A stretch of DNA of 64,000 nucleotides from Dysidea avara (lineage: Eukaryota > Porifera > Demospongiae > Dictyoceratida > Dysideidae): assembly GCF_963678975.1 (NCBI RefSeq), contig NC_089272.1, positions 59,346,574-59,410,573 on the forward strand, given 5' to 3'. This document shows positions 11,061 through 22,400 of the stretch, piece after piece. How positions within the stretch are numbered: the first letter of the stretch is position 1; every line of letters begins with the position of its first letter. The notes under the pieces are model-generated. The model ran no database searches, was not told where the DNA came from, and was given only the letters and a program-made list of their open reading frames with translations. Position numbers and translations under genes: made by a program.

Positions 11061-12205
11061 TGTTAGTAACTCTAAGTAATGCACGCCACGCCACGCGGTA
11101 TTGCTTAGTAACCAGTCAGACATAGCAACAGTGAAAGTTGAGGTGAAAGTACTAGTAGTTTTAGTTGAGTAATTAAAGTAGTTTACAACATGTAGTTTAT
11201 AGTAATGAATCTATTTGACTCTTGGGGCTGGTTTTGTTTTGTCTGGAATTGCTGGCTGTTCGTCTGAAGGCTCACCTGAAATGCGCCATGTTTGTTACAA
11301 GAACTATTTATTTATTTATTTATTTATTGATTAGCAAAACCCATCAAGGGTATAACGCTAATGTACAAAAATAAAGGTCATGTAAGTGATTAACTAGCGT
11401 GTGGAACAAGCCACACTTGTTTATCGATTAGTGTTCTACTAGCAAACAAGGAAGAGAAATGCTAATACAGTTTATAAAGATGGGAGCCTCGCGAAAGGTG
11501 AAGCTTAAATTGAAGCAGTGAAGGAGGCCATGCTAGGAATTTCATATTGCAACCTTCACCTGACTTCTCTAGTGAGTTGGACATGAAGTTATAATAGGTG
11601 TTTGCCCATTTTCTGAATATTATAGTATTGGACATGCATAGCTACATCATAGATAATAGACACCCCTACCTGGATTGGAAGCACATGTATGGTGCCCATA
11701 CAAAAGTAAGTGACTATCCGCGTTTCGCGGCTGGAGTTTTGAAACACTCTTTCTCACTCGAAGATTCTGTTTTACTGTCTGGATACAGCCGGCTCGGTTG
11801 TTTTAACTAGTAAGTTTAGTAGATTGTTTCTTGGATGGCGATTAGCCTACTACTGGTATAGGCACTTTCCGTATAAAAAGTATTTGCACATGTTTGTGAA
11901 AATGGTGGGATGAACAAGTCTAGTTTAAGGCTGATGCTTATTTAGTTACTAGTGCTACGTGTACTGGTATGGATTTCATGGTATAATCGCTCCAGTTTAG
12001 CCCAAGTTCACAAATCCCGCCTCTCGTATCAACCTTTCGCGAGGGGTCCGACACTAACTGGAATCCCGTACAACTCGTTTGAAATCCCTCGGAATCTCAC
12101 ACAGAATCTGGAATCTGGCTCGATAGAAATACGTTTATTTCAGGTAACTTCCGGATACTTCAATAGCGCGCCTACGCTTTGCATCTGGGCCTGCTCTGTC
12201 CGACT
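11061..12205. other. No gene supported
   Basis: A (TTTA)n run at about 11308-11328 looks like the reversed tail of a retroposon. Around 11700-11815 and 11960-12160 there are short open, relatively CpG-rich stretches (for example tatccgcgtttcgcggctgg) but no splice-linked coding model can be built. The region could be a gene-flank or promoter-like patch. Confidence 0.35.
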
Positions 12206-12445
12206 TTATTATTATTATTATTTAATGGGCTTGTAGATACCCAGGCAAGCTAACTTTCCAGGTTAGGCCACAGGCCTTTGAAGGTGCCCATATCTAGATT
12301 GCTTCCAAAAATTCTCCAAGCGCAGCTTGAAGGTTGCAACTGTTGGTGCTGAAACGATAAAGTCAGGTAAGGAGTTCCATAGATTGACTATTCTATTCGT
12401 TAAAAAGTTCTGCCTAACAAGTAATCTTGATCTTACATATGTGGC
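12206..12445 (-). mobile_element. CR1/Jockey-type LINE 3' end, 5'-truncated
   Basis: On the minus strand the frame reads YVRSRLLVRQNFLTNRIVNL, then WNSLPDFIVSAPTVATFKLR and RYGHLQRPVA before a stop. The NF.TNR.VNLWNSLP pattern is the classic C-terminus of CR1/L2/Jockey-type reverse-transcriptase proteins. It is followed by a short 3' untranslated stretch and an (AAT)n tail (read as ttattattattatt at about 12206-12222 on the plus strand). Only the last 55-60 codons are present, as expected of a 5'-truncated insertion. Confidence 0.8.
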
Positions 12446-12574
12446 TTAAAATGAGGTATTCATAATGGAAATTCAACCTATTATTACTAGTTACAGTGAT
12501 CACAACGTAACAGATATCTTACACTGATGACTTTAAAGTGAGCAATATTTTACTTATAGAAGTATAGAAGATCA

Positions 12575-12647
12575 GGGCTGAGTACATAACAACAATAGTA
12601 TAGGTAACAGTAGGAAACAGTGGGTAACAGTGCGTAATAGTGGGTGA
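12575..12647. repeat. GTAAC minisatellite, left part
   Basis: Words of the form gtaacagt(a/g)g repeat with a spacing near 10 bp. The same motif resumes at 15715, so the two parts look like one array split by the element at 12648-15714. Confidence 0.6.
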
Positions 12648-13454
12648 CACAGGAAGAAAAGCTGCATTTCAGATATTCGGAAATCCACAGTAAATGTACA
12701 GAAATTCCATCCGGTGTTCATGAAATTTGCACATTTCCTGAAGTAGTATAGGGCACAATTTCCATGACATTTCCTAATAGCAGTATTGATGGTATTTCTT
12801 GACATTTCCTAATAGCAGTATTGATGGTATTTCTTGACATTTCCTAATGCAGGATAGATGAAATTTACTGACATTTCTGGAACACAGGAAAGATCAAATT
12901 TCATAAATTTCTTTACATTTCCTGCACTCAGGATAGGTAGTACCAAACTACACATTTCCTGTCTAGGAAATGTCAGTAAATGTCATGTGTCAACACATTT
13001 CTCTAAGCACAGTATGGATGGGGGCCAGTATGGTACCAAGTGTGCATTACCCTCTCCACCAGTTCAGGACACATAACATGTCATGACATTTATGGACATT
13101 TCCTAAATGGCAAGGAACAGACAGCATCAGTACATTACAACTATATATAGCTAGCTTACCTACTTTAATAGAGTTTGCAAAATGTATAAGAAACCTATAT
13201 CACCAAGGTATTATTTCATTGTGGGTTTGGGTTACCACATTTCCTGTTAATGTAGGAAATGTCCAGTAAATATGATATTTCTTGAAATTTACATGATGTG
13301 TCCTTGCCCGTACCGTATATATTGCATTTAGGCTACACCAAGACCTTATCCTAATCTGCAGTAAAGTGTTACAGTAGTCAGGTATGACAGCAGCTGGAGT
13401 GACAATCTTGGACTAAAGTTTCACTACATGCCATGAGTCCTTGACTTAGGAAAT

Positions 13455-14170
13455 CTCATTGAATTTTCTGAATAGTACAGGAAATCTCACTGCATGCCAT
13501 GTGTCCTTGAATAAGGAAATCTCATGCAAATGTCAAATTTCTGAATAGTGTAGGAAATGTAACTGCATACCATGTGTCCTTAAATTAGGAAATCGCATGT
13601 AAATGTCAAATTTCTGAATAGTGTAGGAAATGTGACTTCATGCCATGTGTCCTTGAATAAGGAAATCTCATGTAAATGTCAAATTTCTGGATAGTGCAGG
13701 AAATGTCACTGCATGCCATGTGTCCTTGACTAAGGAAATCTCATGTAAATGTCAAATTTCTGAATAGTGCAGGAAATGTGACTTCATGCCATGTGTCCTT
13801 GAATAAGGAAATCTCATGTAAATGTCAAATTTCTGGATAGTGCAGGAAATGTCACTGCATGCCATGTGTCCTTTACTAAGGAAATCTCATGTAAATGTCA
13901 AATTTCTGAATAGTGTAGGAAATGTGACTTCATGCCATGTGTCCTTGAATAAGGAAATCTCATGTAAATGTCAAATTTCTGGATAGTGCAGGAAATGTCA
14001 CTGCATGCCATGTGTCCTTTACTAAGGAAATCTCATGTAAATGTCAAATTTCTGAATAGTGTAGGAAATGTGACTTCATGCCATGTGTCCTTGAATAAGG
14101 AAATCTCATGTAAATGTCAAATTTCTGGATAGTGTAGGAAATTTCACTGCATGCCATGTGTCCTTGACTT
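13455..14170. repeat. 73-bp tandem repeat with a strict 146-bp dimer structure
   Basis: The phrase aaatgtcaaatttctg starts at 13528, 13601, 13674, 13747, 13820, 13893, 13966, 14039 and 14112, every interval exactly 73 bp. From 13601 on, units alternate between form A (ctgaatagtg, aatgtgacttcatg, ttgaataagg) and form B (ctggatagtg, aatgtcactgcatg, actaagg), giving a 146-bp higher-order unit. Single diverged units lie upstream (13390-13500) and at about 15405-15500. The array lies inside the element at 12648-15714. Confidence 0.9.
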
Positions 14171-14299
14171 AGGAAATATGTGACTGGATCTACGAAAACC
14201 GTTCTTATCACCCAGACAGGAAGTTTGATTTTTGCACACAAACACAAAGCTTAATGTATGCACTATCAAGTTTCACTGCCACAGTCGACCAGAGTACAG

Positions 14300-14790
14300 C
14301 AGTGGCGGATCTAGAGGGATTTCTGGGGTTTCGACAGAAACCCCCTTTTAAATTTTTGCTTAGTGGCATTTTCAATACATAAACATTGTTGTATTAACAA
14401 TTTGTCATAGCAAACAACTAGCTATATACCAGTAGCACAGTCGCACTTAACTGACACCATTTATAGCTATTAAACCCTCAGCAAAACTTCACTTTTCATC
14501 ATTAAAAACGATCGAGATACTCTAATAGAGCAGTCAAGTAACTACTCTAATAGAGCAATCAAAGCTACAGTTCGTAGTCACCATATTTGCCCTATAGTTA
14601 GCTATATAGTATTTAGTAACCATTTACAGTTTAAAGCATTGAATTTGTAATTGCTAACTAAAAATAGCCTAAAATCCGATCTCAGAACTTCTAAAATCTC
14701 AAAAATGTTCCTGAGAATTGTCATCAGATGCCTTATTTAGCTACACCAAGTTTCATAACCCGCTTTTAAAAATCCTAGATCCGCTACTAT
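14300..14790. mobile_element. hAT-like non-autonomous element, copy C
   Basis: The ends are cagtggcggatctagag and aatcctagatccgctact. A module of two CTCTAATAGAG units lies at 14510-14561. The element is nested in the larger one at 12648-15714. No target-site duplication is evident. Confidence 0.6.
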
Positions 14791-15019
14791 AAAGTGGTCT
14801 GCTTTTGCTGGCTGCTTTTTAGGGCACAGTGGCGAGCCGTACGAGTGGTCTGGGGTCTTGATGGAGCCCTGGCCAACCAGGAGATGGCTGTGTGTGGCTG
14901 TACAGCTCCGTGGTGTTGGACAATGACCTGTGCTGTAAATTTCCTTTCATTTTAGCCAGTTTTGAGCCCGGAATGGCCTATAACTTGGCCTAATTCATCT
15001 CAGCACGTTTCTTTTCACT

Positions 15020-15163
15020 TTTTGAACACCATCTTGCCCGCCTTCCAGGGCCCCCCGCCTCTAACCCTTGAACACCATCTTGCCCGCCTTCCAGGGCCCC
15101 CGCCTCCCACCCTTGAACACCATCTTGCCCGCCTTCCAGGGCCCCCGCCTCCCACCCTTCTGG
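15020..15163. repeat. GC-rich tandem repeat of about 45 bp, three copies
   Basis: The phrase gaacaccatcttgcccgcct starts at about 15024, 15070 and 15114, followed by tccagggcccccgcctcc. Spacings are 46 and 44 bp. The repeat is markedly GC-rich compared with its surroundings. One plus-strand frame reads as a 15-residue repeat (LEHHLARLPGPPPPT), but no gene context supports translation. Confidence 0.75.
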
Positions 15164-15714
15164 AGCTCGCCTAATACAGACAACCTCGGTTTAAAAACTA
15201 TCTAAAATGGCGGGAAACGTAGCTGTTGACTACTTCAGTGGATGACCAGGAAGGTAAGAAAGTGTTGTGAAACGTGTGAAAAATTCGTATGCGTAGCTAG
15301 TTACCACCATTGGCCAGCTACAACACACTGAATATTTAAAACCGACGTTTCTCGATACTTTTAAAAGGGCGATAAGACCGGTTTTACCAGAGACAGTCAC
15401 ATATAATGTAAATGTTAAATTTCTGGACAGTGTAGGAAATGTCACTGCATGTCATGTGTCCTTGACTAAGGAAATCTCATGTAGTTAAATGTCAAATTTC
15501 TGAATACATGCAGGAAATCTAACAACACGTCAAATTTTTGGCAGAGAAAATGTACAGACACATGGAATTTCCAATGTTTTAGGAAATGTCACAACATGTG
15601 ACATTACGGTATACAGGTTTACTCCAGGTTTGATATAGTAAATTCAACAGTTACATTTCCTGTACATTTCCATACTGATTTTTGGTCCTGAAATGTGACT
15701 TTTGTTTTCCTGTG

Positions 15715-16748
15715 TGACAGTAGGTAACCGTGGATAACAGTGAGTAATGGTCAGTAACAGTACTGAGATAACAGTGAGTAACAGTAGGTTATATTGGGTA
15801 ACAGTAGTTAACAGTGGGCAACAGTAGGTTGCATTGGGCAACAGTAGGCTACATTGGGTAACAGTTGGTAACTGTGGGTAACAGTAGGTTACGGTTACAT
15901 TGGGTAACGGTAGGTTACATTGGGTAACGGTAGGTTACATTGGGTAACGGTAGGTTACATTGGGTAACGGTAGGTTACATTGGATAACAGTAGGTTACAT
16001 TGGGTAACAGCAGGAAACAGTAGGTAACAGTAAGTAACTACAGGCAACAGTGGGTAACGGTAAGCAGCAGTAGGTAACTAGTAACTACAGGTAACAGAAG
16101 GTAACAGTGAGTAACTACAGGCAACAGTAGGTAACTACAGGCAACAGTGAGTAACAGTAGGTAACTACAGGTAACAGTAGATAACTACAGGTAACAGTAG
16201 ATAACTACAGGTAACAGTAAATAACAGTAGGTAACAGTGTATAACAGCGGCGGAGCTAGCAAGTAGTTCATATGAGGGGGGCTGGGCTGACCCAGACTTA
16301 TTTCTATAGTTTGGTAAGGTGAGACCAAAAAAAAAAAAAAAAAACGTTCACAACCAATTGACAAGAGCTTTCCACCTCACCAGCTACCATCTTTAGCTGA
16401 TAAACTACATAAAAATCCTTACATAGCTCGCTACACACTAACTACTTTATTAGAGTGACTGCTCTATTAGAGTATCTCGATCTTTATCGCGGTTTTCAGC
16501 CCAACTCCAAGAAAGATAATTTCGGTTCGATATCATTCTGAGGGGGGGCTTCAGCCCCCTAGCCCCCCCCCTTTCCGCCGCCTATGGTGTATAACTACAG
16601 GCAACAATGGGAACAGTAGGTAACTACAGGCAACACCAAGTTACAGTAGATAACATTGGGTGATAGTAAGTAACATTGGGTAACATTAGGTAACAGTAGG
16701 CAATAGTGGGTAAAAACATTAGGTAACATTAGGTAATAGTGGGTAAAA
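15715..16748. repeat. GTAAC minisatellite, right part
   Basis: The motif g(g)taac recurs about every 10 bp in variants such as gtaacagtag, gtaacggtag and gttacattgg. A 20-bp unit (gttacattgggtaacggtag) is repeated about five times at 15890-15990; later parts use gtaactacaggcaacagtag. The array is interrupted by a MITE at 16245-16586 and continues to about 16748. Confidence 0.85.
16245..16586. mobile_element. hAT-like non-autonomous element, copy D, with 8-bp duplication
   Basis: gtgtataa occurs at 16237-16244 and 16587-16594, flanking ends cagcggcggagctagc and ctttccgccgcctatg. The 8-bp duplication and CAGNGGCGG-type ends fit the hAT superfamily. It contains a 16-17-bp A run, C-rich subterminal tracts and the CTCTAATAGAG module on the minus strand at 16442-16482. 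Confidence 0.7.
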
Positions 16749-17267
16749 ACTCTGTGCTCCCTTAATGAAACAGGACAAATTTTGCTGTGTACATTCCCTC
16801 CAACTTCAGTACTCCACATTCCAAATTTGAGCGAAATCACTTTAGGAATTCCTGAGATATGCGACTTCAAAAATTGGCTTAGTTTCTTCGTTTTTTTCTT
16901 CCTCTTTTCGCACACTTACAAAAACTGCTATAAAACGCGAACGCATTATCCGATTGCCTTGAAATTTGGCACACAGAAGGGGGGTATAAAGGCACATCTC
17001 TGTACCAACTTTGGCTGGAATACCATAAACAGGCAAAGAGTTATGAGCGATTATGCACGAAAAATAAAACCAATATGTTGTCACGCCTACAGGGTAAACC
17101 GCGTATGGGAAGAAGCTGAAAATCGGTGGGTGAATAGGTTAACTATTGAACCTCAAACCTTTTGTGGTTTGAAAGAAATCGAGCTAAAAACCAGGAAGAT
17201 ACAGCGAAAAAATCAACAGTGTGTAACAATTACGCAATCGAGATTAGCAAAAAAAATTTTATTATTA
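16749..17267 (+). mobile_element. Core of the hairpin-ended repeat element, part 1
   Basis: This segment matches the core of the copies at 28340-28870 and, inverted, 36290-36790. It lacks the terminal hairpin, starting at ctctgtgctccc next to the minisatellite. A conceptual peptide with FGTQKGGIKAHLCTNFGWNT, RKIKPICCHAYRVNRVWEE and ENRWVNRLTIEPQTF stays open over the whole core. The copy continues at 19217 after a Helitron-like insertion. Confidence 0.65.
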
Positions 17268-19216
17268 TCTATATATTAATTATCTTCGCCCACGCACGTG
17301 TTTTTCGAGCACCGATCCGTCATTCTTGGTCGGATTTCAATCGGATTGCTACTATTCAATTCTAGAATTAGAGACAAATCTTATGATGCAGGATTGGTGG
17401 CGATTGGTTAAACTACGGAAAATACCCTTTAAATCACCGTAACTACACGAGGAAGACACGAATTCGTCCATAACTTTCTGGAGACCCTTATCGTGTTACC
17501 AGCCTTCCCCATCCCCCAGCCGACACTAGACTTTTCTCTCCCCTGTGGCCGACAGAACGAGAAACGTTAAAATCGAGGCCATAAAATTTTCAAACACAAA
17601 CTCCTCCCAGGTTTTTCCCCCGATTAGCTTCAAACTCGCTAAATCAACTACCCGTCCAAATCAATGTGTCATAAGGTGGTTTTCGTGTCTATCATTACGT
17701 GCTAACCTTGGTTGCGAGATACTTATCACTTTCAATGGCCATTATAAGTTTACGATACGCGTATAAGGCATCCCGGTATACACGCGTTGCCAATAGAAAT
17801 CAAATGACGTCATGGTTAAAATTTTATATCCAAAAGCTTACATTGAGATAGGATCAATCACTTTTTCATGATTTAACCAATCACATCAGCGAATTTGATC
17901 ATGTGATCTGGTGTGTACGCTATCATCCGGCAACTAAAAAAATTTTTTAACACACCCACCAGTATAAAAGGAGAGTTTCGAGTGGGTGTGGCAAGTCTAC
18001 GAGCTATGATCGGGCTACTTGGCAGTCTACAGAGGTGAGACTCGCCGGGAATACACACTCTGCACCCTGCTGTGCTGTCCACTACAAGGATAGAGAAGTG
18101 TCAGCTACTGCGACACGAATATAAGCAGGTCAGGGACTACAGACAGACCTAAAACGGAGGATTACCAGCAACACCACTGTAAGGGAGAAGGAAACAGTCG
18201 TAGTAGGGGTGACAATTTAACGAGCTATGATCACTCCAATCAGGCTACCTAACAGACTACACAAGGAAGATTCGCCATTATGAGAGATGAAGAACGGAAG
18301 ATTACGTTCAACTACTCTAATAAAACATACATCAACCTTACCAGGCTACGAATCGTGGACAACATCATGAAGTGACTGTTGCAGTCTTCAATGTGTAGGG
18401 AGACATAAGTTACGTTTTCATTCCTTGGTAACTCCACAGGGACAACTGAAACTTCCAGAAGCTCTACTTATCTCCGTTGAACTACCCTAATAGAACATAC
18501 ATCGCGATATCTACCCTAATAGAACACACAACCTCTCTATCAACAATTAATCAGTCAATCTCTCTCTCAACCTCTCTAGAGTAACCACTCTTCATATGAA
18601 GGATACATCTTGGTAATGTACCTTGATTCAGAAAGCAACAAAAGAACTCTTCTCTATCCAAATCCACATGGTTGTGTTGACCTTGCTCAGTACAGCTGAT
18701 AAACTTGAATACCCATACTCAATATTGTACTGCATACACACTTGGTCATGTGATAAGTAAACATTACAATACCATGACTAGGTTGTAGAAATAAAACTAC
18801 TATTCAGTTACTCAAATTGACTACATAAATATTACAAAATGAATGTGCCAAATGCAAGTTGAATTTGAACATAGCTCATTGTGGTGATGCACCAACTATT
18901 GGTAAATTGATCCTCATACCACACTCAAAGACTTTGTTAGTTCATGCAACATCATAAAAGTTGAGTACATCCCTGCCATTCAAAACTAATCTTTTTCATG
19001 TATGTGCATGGTTGTAATGGGACACATCTTGATAAATTGTGATTATGAATTATGACGGATTAATGTTTTTTGTATAATATTATCACATACAAACACACAC
19101 AGACAATGCATTTACATACAATTACCGTGCATTGAATGTCTGATTACTATGCTCTATTGTAAGTGTATACACACAATGGTCTTAGTATTAAGCGCATTTT
19201 GCGCGGGTACCACTAG
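17268..19216 (+). mobile_element. Helitron-like non-autonomous element
   Basis: The element splits a copy of the hairpin-ended repeat: its core stops at 17267 and resumes with tgcttgccacgcctacc near 19236. The right end has the GC-rich hairpin gcgcattttgcgc (19192-19204), eight bases, then CTAG (19213-19216) followed by T. The left end is A followed by TCTATATATTAA (17268 on; an alternative TC start is at 17283). TC...hairpin...CTRR inserted between A and T is the Helitron signature. No Rep/helicase frame is present, so it would be non-autonomous. Inside are a TATA-like site (17963), a duplicated block (acgagctatgatc near 17999 and 18220) and two diverged CTCTAATAGAG-like sites (18309, 18483-18525), possibly captured host DNA. 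Confidence 0.65.
17963..17970 (+). promoter_or_regulatory. TATA-box-like site inside the Helitron-like element
   Basis: tataaaag is preceded by ttaacacacccacc and followed by a G-rich stretch, resembling a core promoter. No long coding frame follows. It may be a captured promoter or may drive a noncoding transcript; this is inference from the motif alone. Confidence 0.3.
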
Positions 19217-19440
19217 TTATTATTAATATTATTATGCTTGCCACGCCTACCAGATAAACCACTTGGGGTAATGCTTTGAAATTCGCTGTACAGATGGAGT
19301 TATCATCTTAGAAAGGCTCTTCAATGGTGTAGAAAAATCAGACTTAAAGCCACGGAGTTATAACACGAAATCCAACTTGGTGTAGCAAGTGCGAGATCGA
19401 GATACTCTAATAGAGCAGTCATCCTAATAGAGCAGTCACC
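19217..19440 (+). mobile_element. Core of the hairpin-ended repeat element, part 2, with module
   Basis: This matches 28885-29088 closely: cttgccacgc(c/g)tacc, then gtaatgctttgaaa, gccacggagttataacacga and ggtgtagcaagtgcgagatc. It ends with the two-unit module TCGAGATACTCTAATAGAG / CAGTCA at 19394-19440, directly abutting the 31-bp minisatellite. Confidence 0.7.
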
Positions 19441-22400
19441 CTGAACAGAATTCAAGAGATCAGTTAGAAATAAGTAACCTGTATAGAGATCAGCTACAAA
19501 CAAATCACCCTGTAGAGAGTTCAGCTACAAACAATTCACCCTGTTCAGACATCATTTAGAAGAAGTTTTCTTGTAGAGAGTTCAGTTACAAACAAATCAC
19601 CCTGTTGAAAGATCAGCTAGAAGATGTCACCTTATAGATAGTTCAGTTACAAAGAAACCACCATGTAGATAATTCAGCTACAAACTAGTGACCCTGTAGA
19701 TACATCAGCTAGAAGAAGTTACCTTGTAGAGAGTTCAGCTACAAAGAAACCATTCTGTAAAGAGCTCAGCTGCAAACAAATCACCTATACAGAATTCAGC
19801 TACAAACAAATCACCCTGTAGAGAGATCAGCTAGAAGAAGTTACCTTGTAGATAGTTCAGCTACAAACAATTCACCCTGTACAGAGCTCAGTTAAAAGAG
19901 GTTTCCTTGTAGAGAGTTCAGCTACAGACAAATCACCCTGTAGAGAGATCAGTTAGAAGAAGTTACCTTGTAGATCATTCAGCTACAAACAATTCACCCT
20001 GTAAAGAGATCAGCTAGAAGAAGTTACCTTGTAGAGAGTTCAGCTACAAAGAAACCATCATGTAGAGAATTCAGCCGCAAACAAATCATGTATAGATAGT
20101 TCAGCTACAAAAACATCTCCCTGTAGAGAGATCAGCTAGAAGAAGTTTCCTTGTAGAGAGTTCTGCTACAAACAAATCACCCTGTAGAGAGATCAGCTAG
20201 AAGAAGTTACCTTGTAGAGAGTACAGCTACAAAGAAACCATCATGTAGATAGTTCAGGTACAAACAAATCACCCTGTAGAAAGATTAGCTATAGAAGAAA
20301 TCACCTTGTAGAGAGTTCAGCTACAAAGAAACTATCATGTAGAGAGTTCAACTACAAACAAATCACCCTGTAGAAAGATCAGCTATAGAAGAAATCACCT
20401 TGTAGAGAGTTCAGCTACAAAGAAGCCATCATGTAGAGAGTTCAGCTACAAACAAATCGGCCTGTAGAGAGATCAGCTAGAAGAAATTACCTTGTAGAGA
20501 GTTCAGCTACAAAGAAACCATCATGTAGAGAGTTCAGTTGCAAACAAATCACCTGTAGAGAGTTAAGCTACAAACAAATCTCCCTGTAGAGAGATCAGCT
20601 AGAAGAAGTCACCTTGCAGGGAGTTCAGTTACAAAGAAATAAACCATGTAGAGAGTTCAGCTGCAAACAAATCACCAGTAGAGAGTTCAGCTAGAAACAA
20701 GTCACGCTGTAGAGAGATCAGCTAGAAACAAGTCACCTTGTAGAGAGTTCAGCTAGAAGAAGTCACATTGTAGAGCTACAAAGAAACTACCATGTAGAGT
20801 TCAGCTACAAACAAATCACCCTGTAGAGAACTCAGCTACAAACAAATCGCCCTGTAGAAAGATTAGCTAGAAGAAGTTACCTTATAGGGAGTTCAGCTAT
20901 GAACAGATCACCCTGTAGAGAGTTCAGCTACAAACAAATCACCCTGTAGAGAGTTCAGCTACAAACAAATCACCCTGTAGAGAGTTCAGTTACAAAGAAA
21001 CCACCATGTAGAGAGTTCAGATGCAAAAAAAATCAATCACTCTGTTGAGAGTTCAGCTAGAAGAAGTCACCTTGTAGAGAGTTAAGCTGCAAATAAATCA
21101 CCCTGTAGAGAATTCAGCTACAAACAAATCACCCTGTAGAAAGATCAGCTAGAAGAAGTTACCTTGTAGAGAGTTCAGCTACAAAGAAACCACCATGTAG
21201 AGAGTTCAGCTGCAAACAAATCACCTGTAGAGAGTTCAGCTAGAAACAAGTCACCCTGTAGAGAGATCAGCTAAAAACAAGTCACCCTGTAGAGAGTTCA
21301 GCTAGAAGAAGTCACATTGTAGAGAGTTCAGCTACAAAGAAACTACCACGTAGAGAGTTCAGCTGCAAACAAATCATCCTGTAGAGAGTTCAGCTAGAAG
21401 AAGTCACCTTTTAGAGAGTTCAGCTACAAAGCAACCACCATGTAAAGAGTTCAGCTGCAAAAAACTCAATCACCCTGTAGAAAGATCGGCTAGAAGAAGT
21501 TACCTTGTAGAGAGTTCAGCTACAAAGAAACCACCATGTAGAGAGTTCAGCTGCAAACAAATCACCTATAGAGAGTTCAGCTAGAAACAAGTCACCCTGT
21601 AGAGAGTTCAGCTAGAAGAAGTCACATTGTAGAGAGTTCAGCTACAATGAAACTCCCATGTAGAGAGTTCAGCTGCAAACAAATCACCCTGTAGAGAACT
21701 CAGCTACAAACAAATATGCAGTGTAAAAAGATCAACTAGAAGAAGTTACCTTGTAGAGAGTTCAGCTACAAACAAATCACTTGTAGAGAGTTCAGCTAGA
21801 AACAAGTCACCCTGTAGAGAGATCAGCTAGAAACAAGTCACCTTGTAGAGAGTTCAGCTAGAAGAAGTCACGTTGTAGAGAGTTCAGCTACAAGGAAACC
21901 ACCATTTAGAGAGTTCAGCTGCAAACAAATCACCCAGTAGAAAGTTCAGCTATGAACAGATCACCCTGTTGAGAGTTCAGTTAGAAACAAGGAATCCTGT
22001 AGAGAGATCACCTAGAAGTATCGCCTTGTAGAGAGTTCAGCTACAAACAAATCACCTGTAGAGAGTTCAGCTACAAACAAATCACCCTGTAGAGAGATCA
22101 GCTAGAAGAAGTCACCTTGTAGAGAGTTCAGCTATAAAGAAACCACCATGTAGAGAATTCAGCTGCAAACAAACACCCTGTAGAGAACTCAGCTACAAAC
22201 AAATCGCCCTGTAGAAAGATCAGCTAGAAGAAGTTACCTTGTAGGGATTTCAGCTACAAACAAATCACCCTGTAGAGAGTTCGGCTGCAAAGAAACCATT
22301 CTGTAAAGAGCTCAGCTGCAAACAAATCACTTGTACAGAATTCAGCTACAAACAAATCACCCTGTAGAGAGATCAGCTAGAAGAAATTACCTTGTAGATA

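Larger units (their letters stand above)
12648..15714. mobile_element. Candidate 3-kb terminal-inverted-repeat element inside a minisatellite
   Basis: The left end reads cacaggaagaaaagctgcat then ttcag; the reverse complement of the right end reads cacaggaaaacaaaagtcac then atttcagg. The first eight bases match and, with a small gap, aaaag...catttcag also matches. Directly outside lies tga on both sides (12645-12647, 15715-15717), compatible with a 3-bp target-site duplication. Both flanks are the same GTAAC minisatellite. The interior is full of aggaaatgt words in both orientations and holds a 73-bp array, a nested hAT-like MITE and a GC-rich 45-bp repeat; no transposase is seen. Short CACxx ends with 3-bp duplications are typical of CACTA/EnSpm elements, but that assignment is inference. 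Confidence 0.5.

Noticed and set aside
15720..16750. Open frames over the GTAAC minisatellite as repeat proteins
   Set aside because: Frames exist only because short units lack stops; there is no start context, conservation of frame or flanking coding sequence.
17963..18250. LTR retrotransposon promoter
   Set aside because: A TATA-like site is present but no TG...CA bounded long terminal repeat pair, primer-binding site or gag/pol frame is seen.
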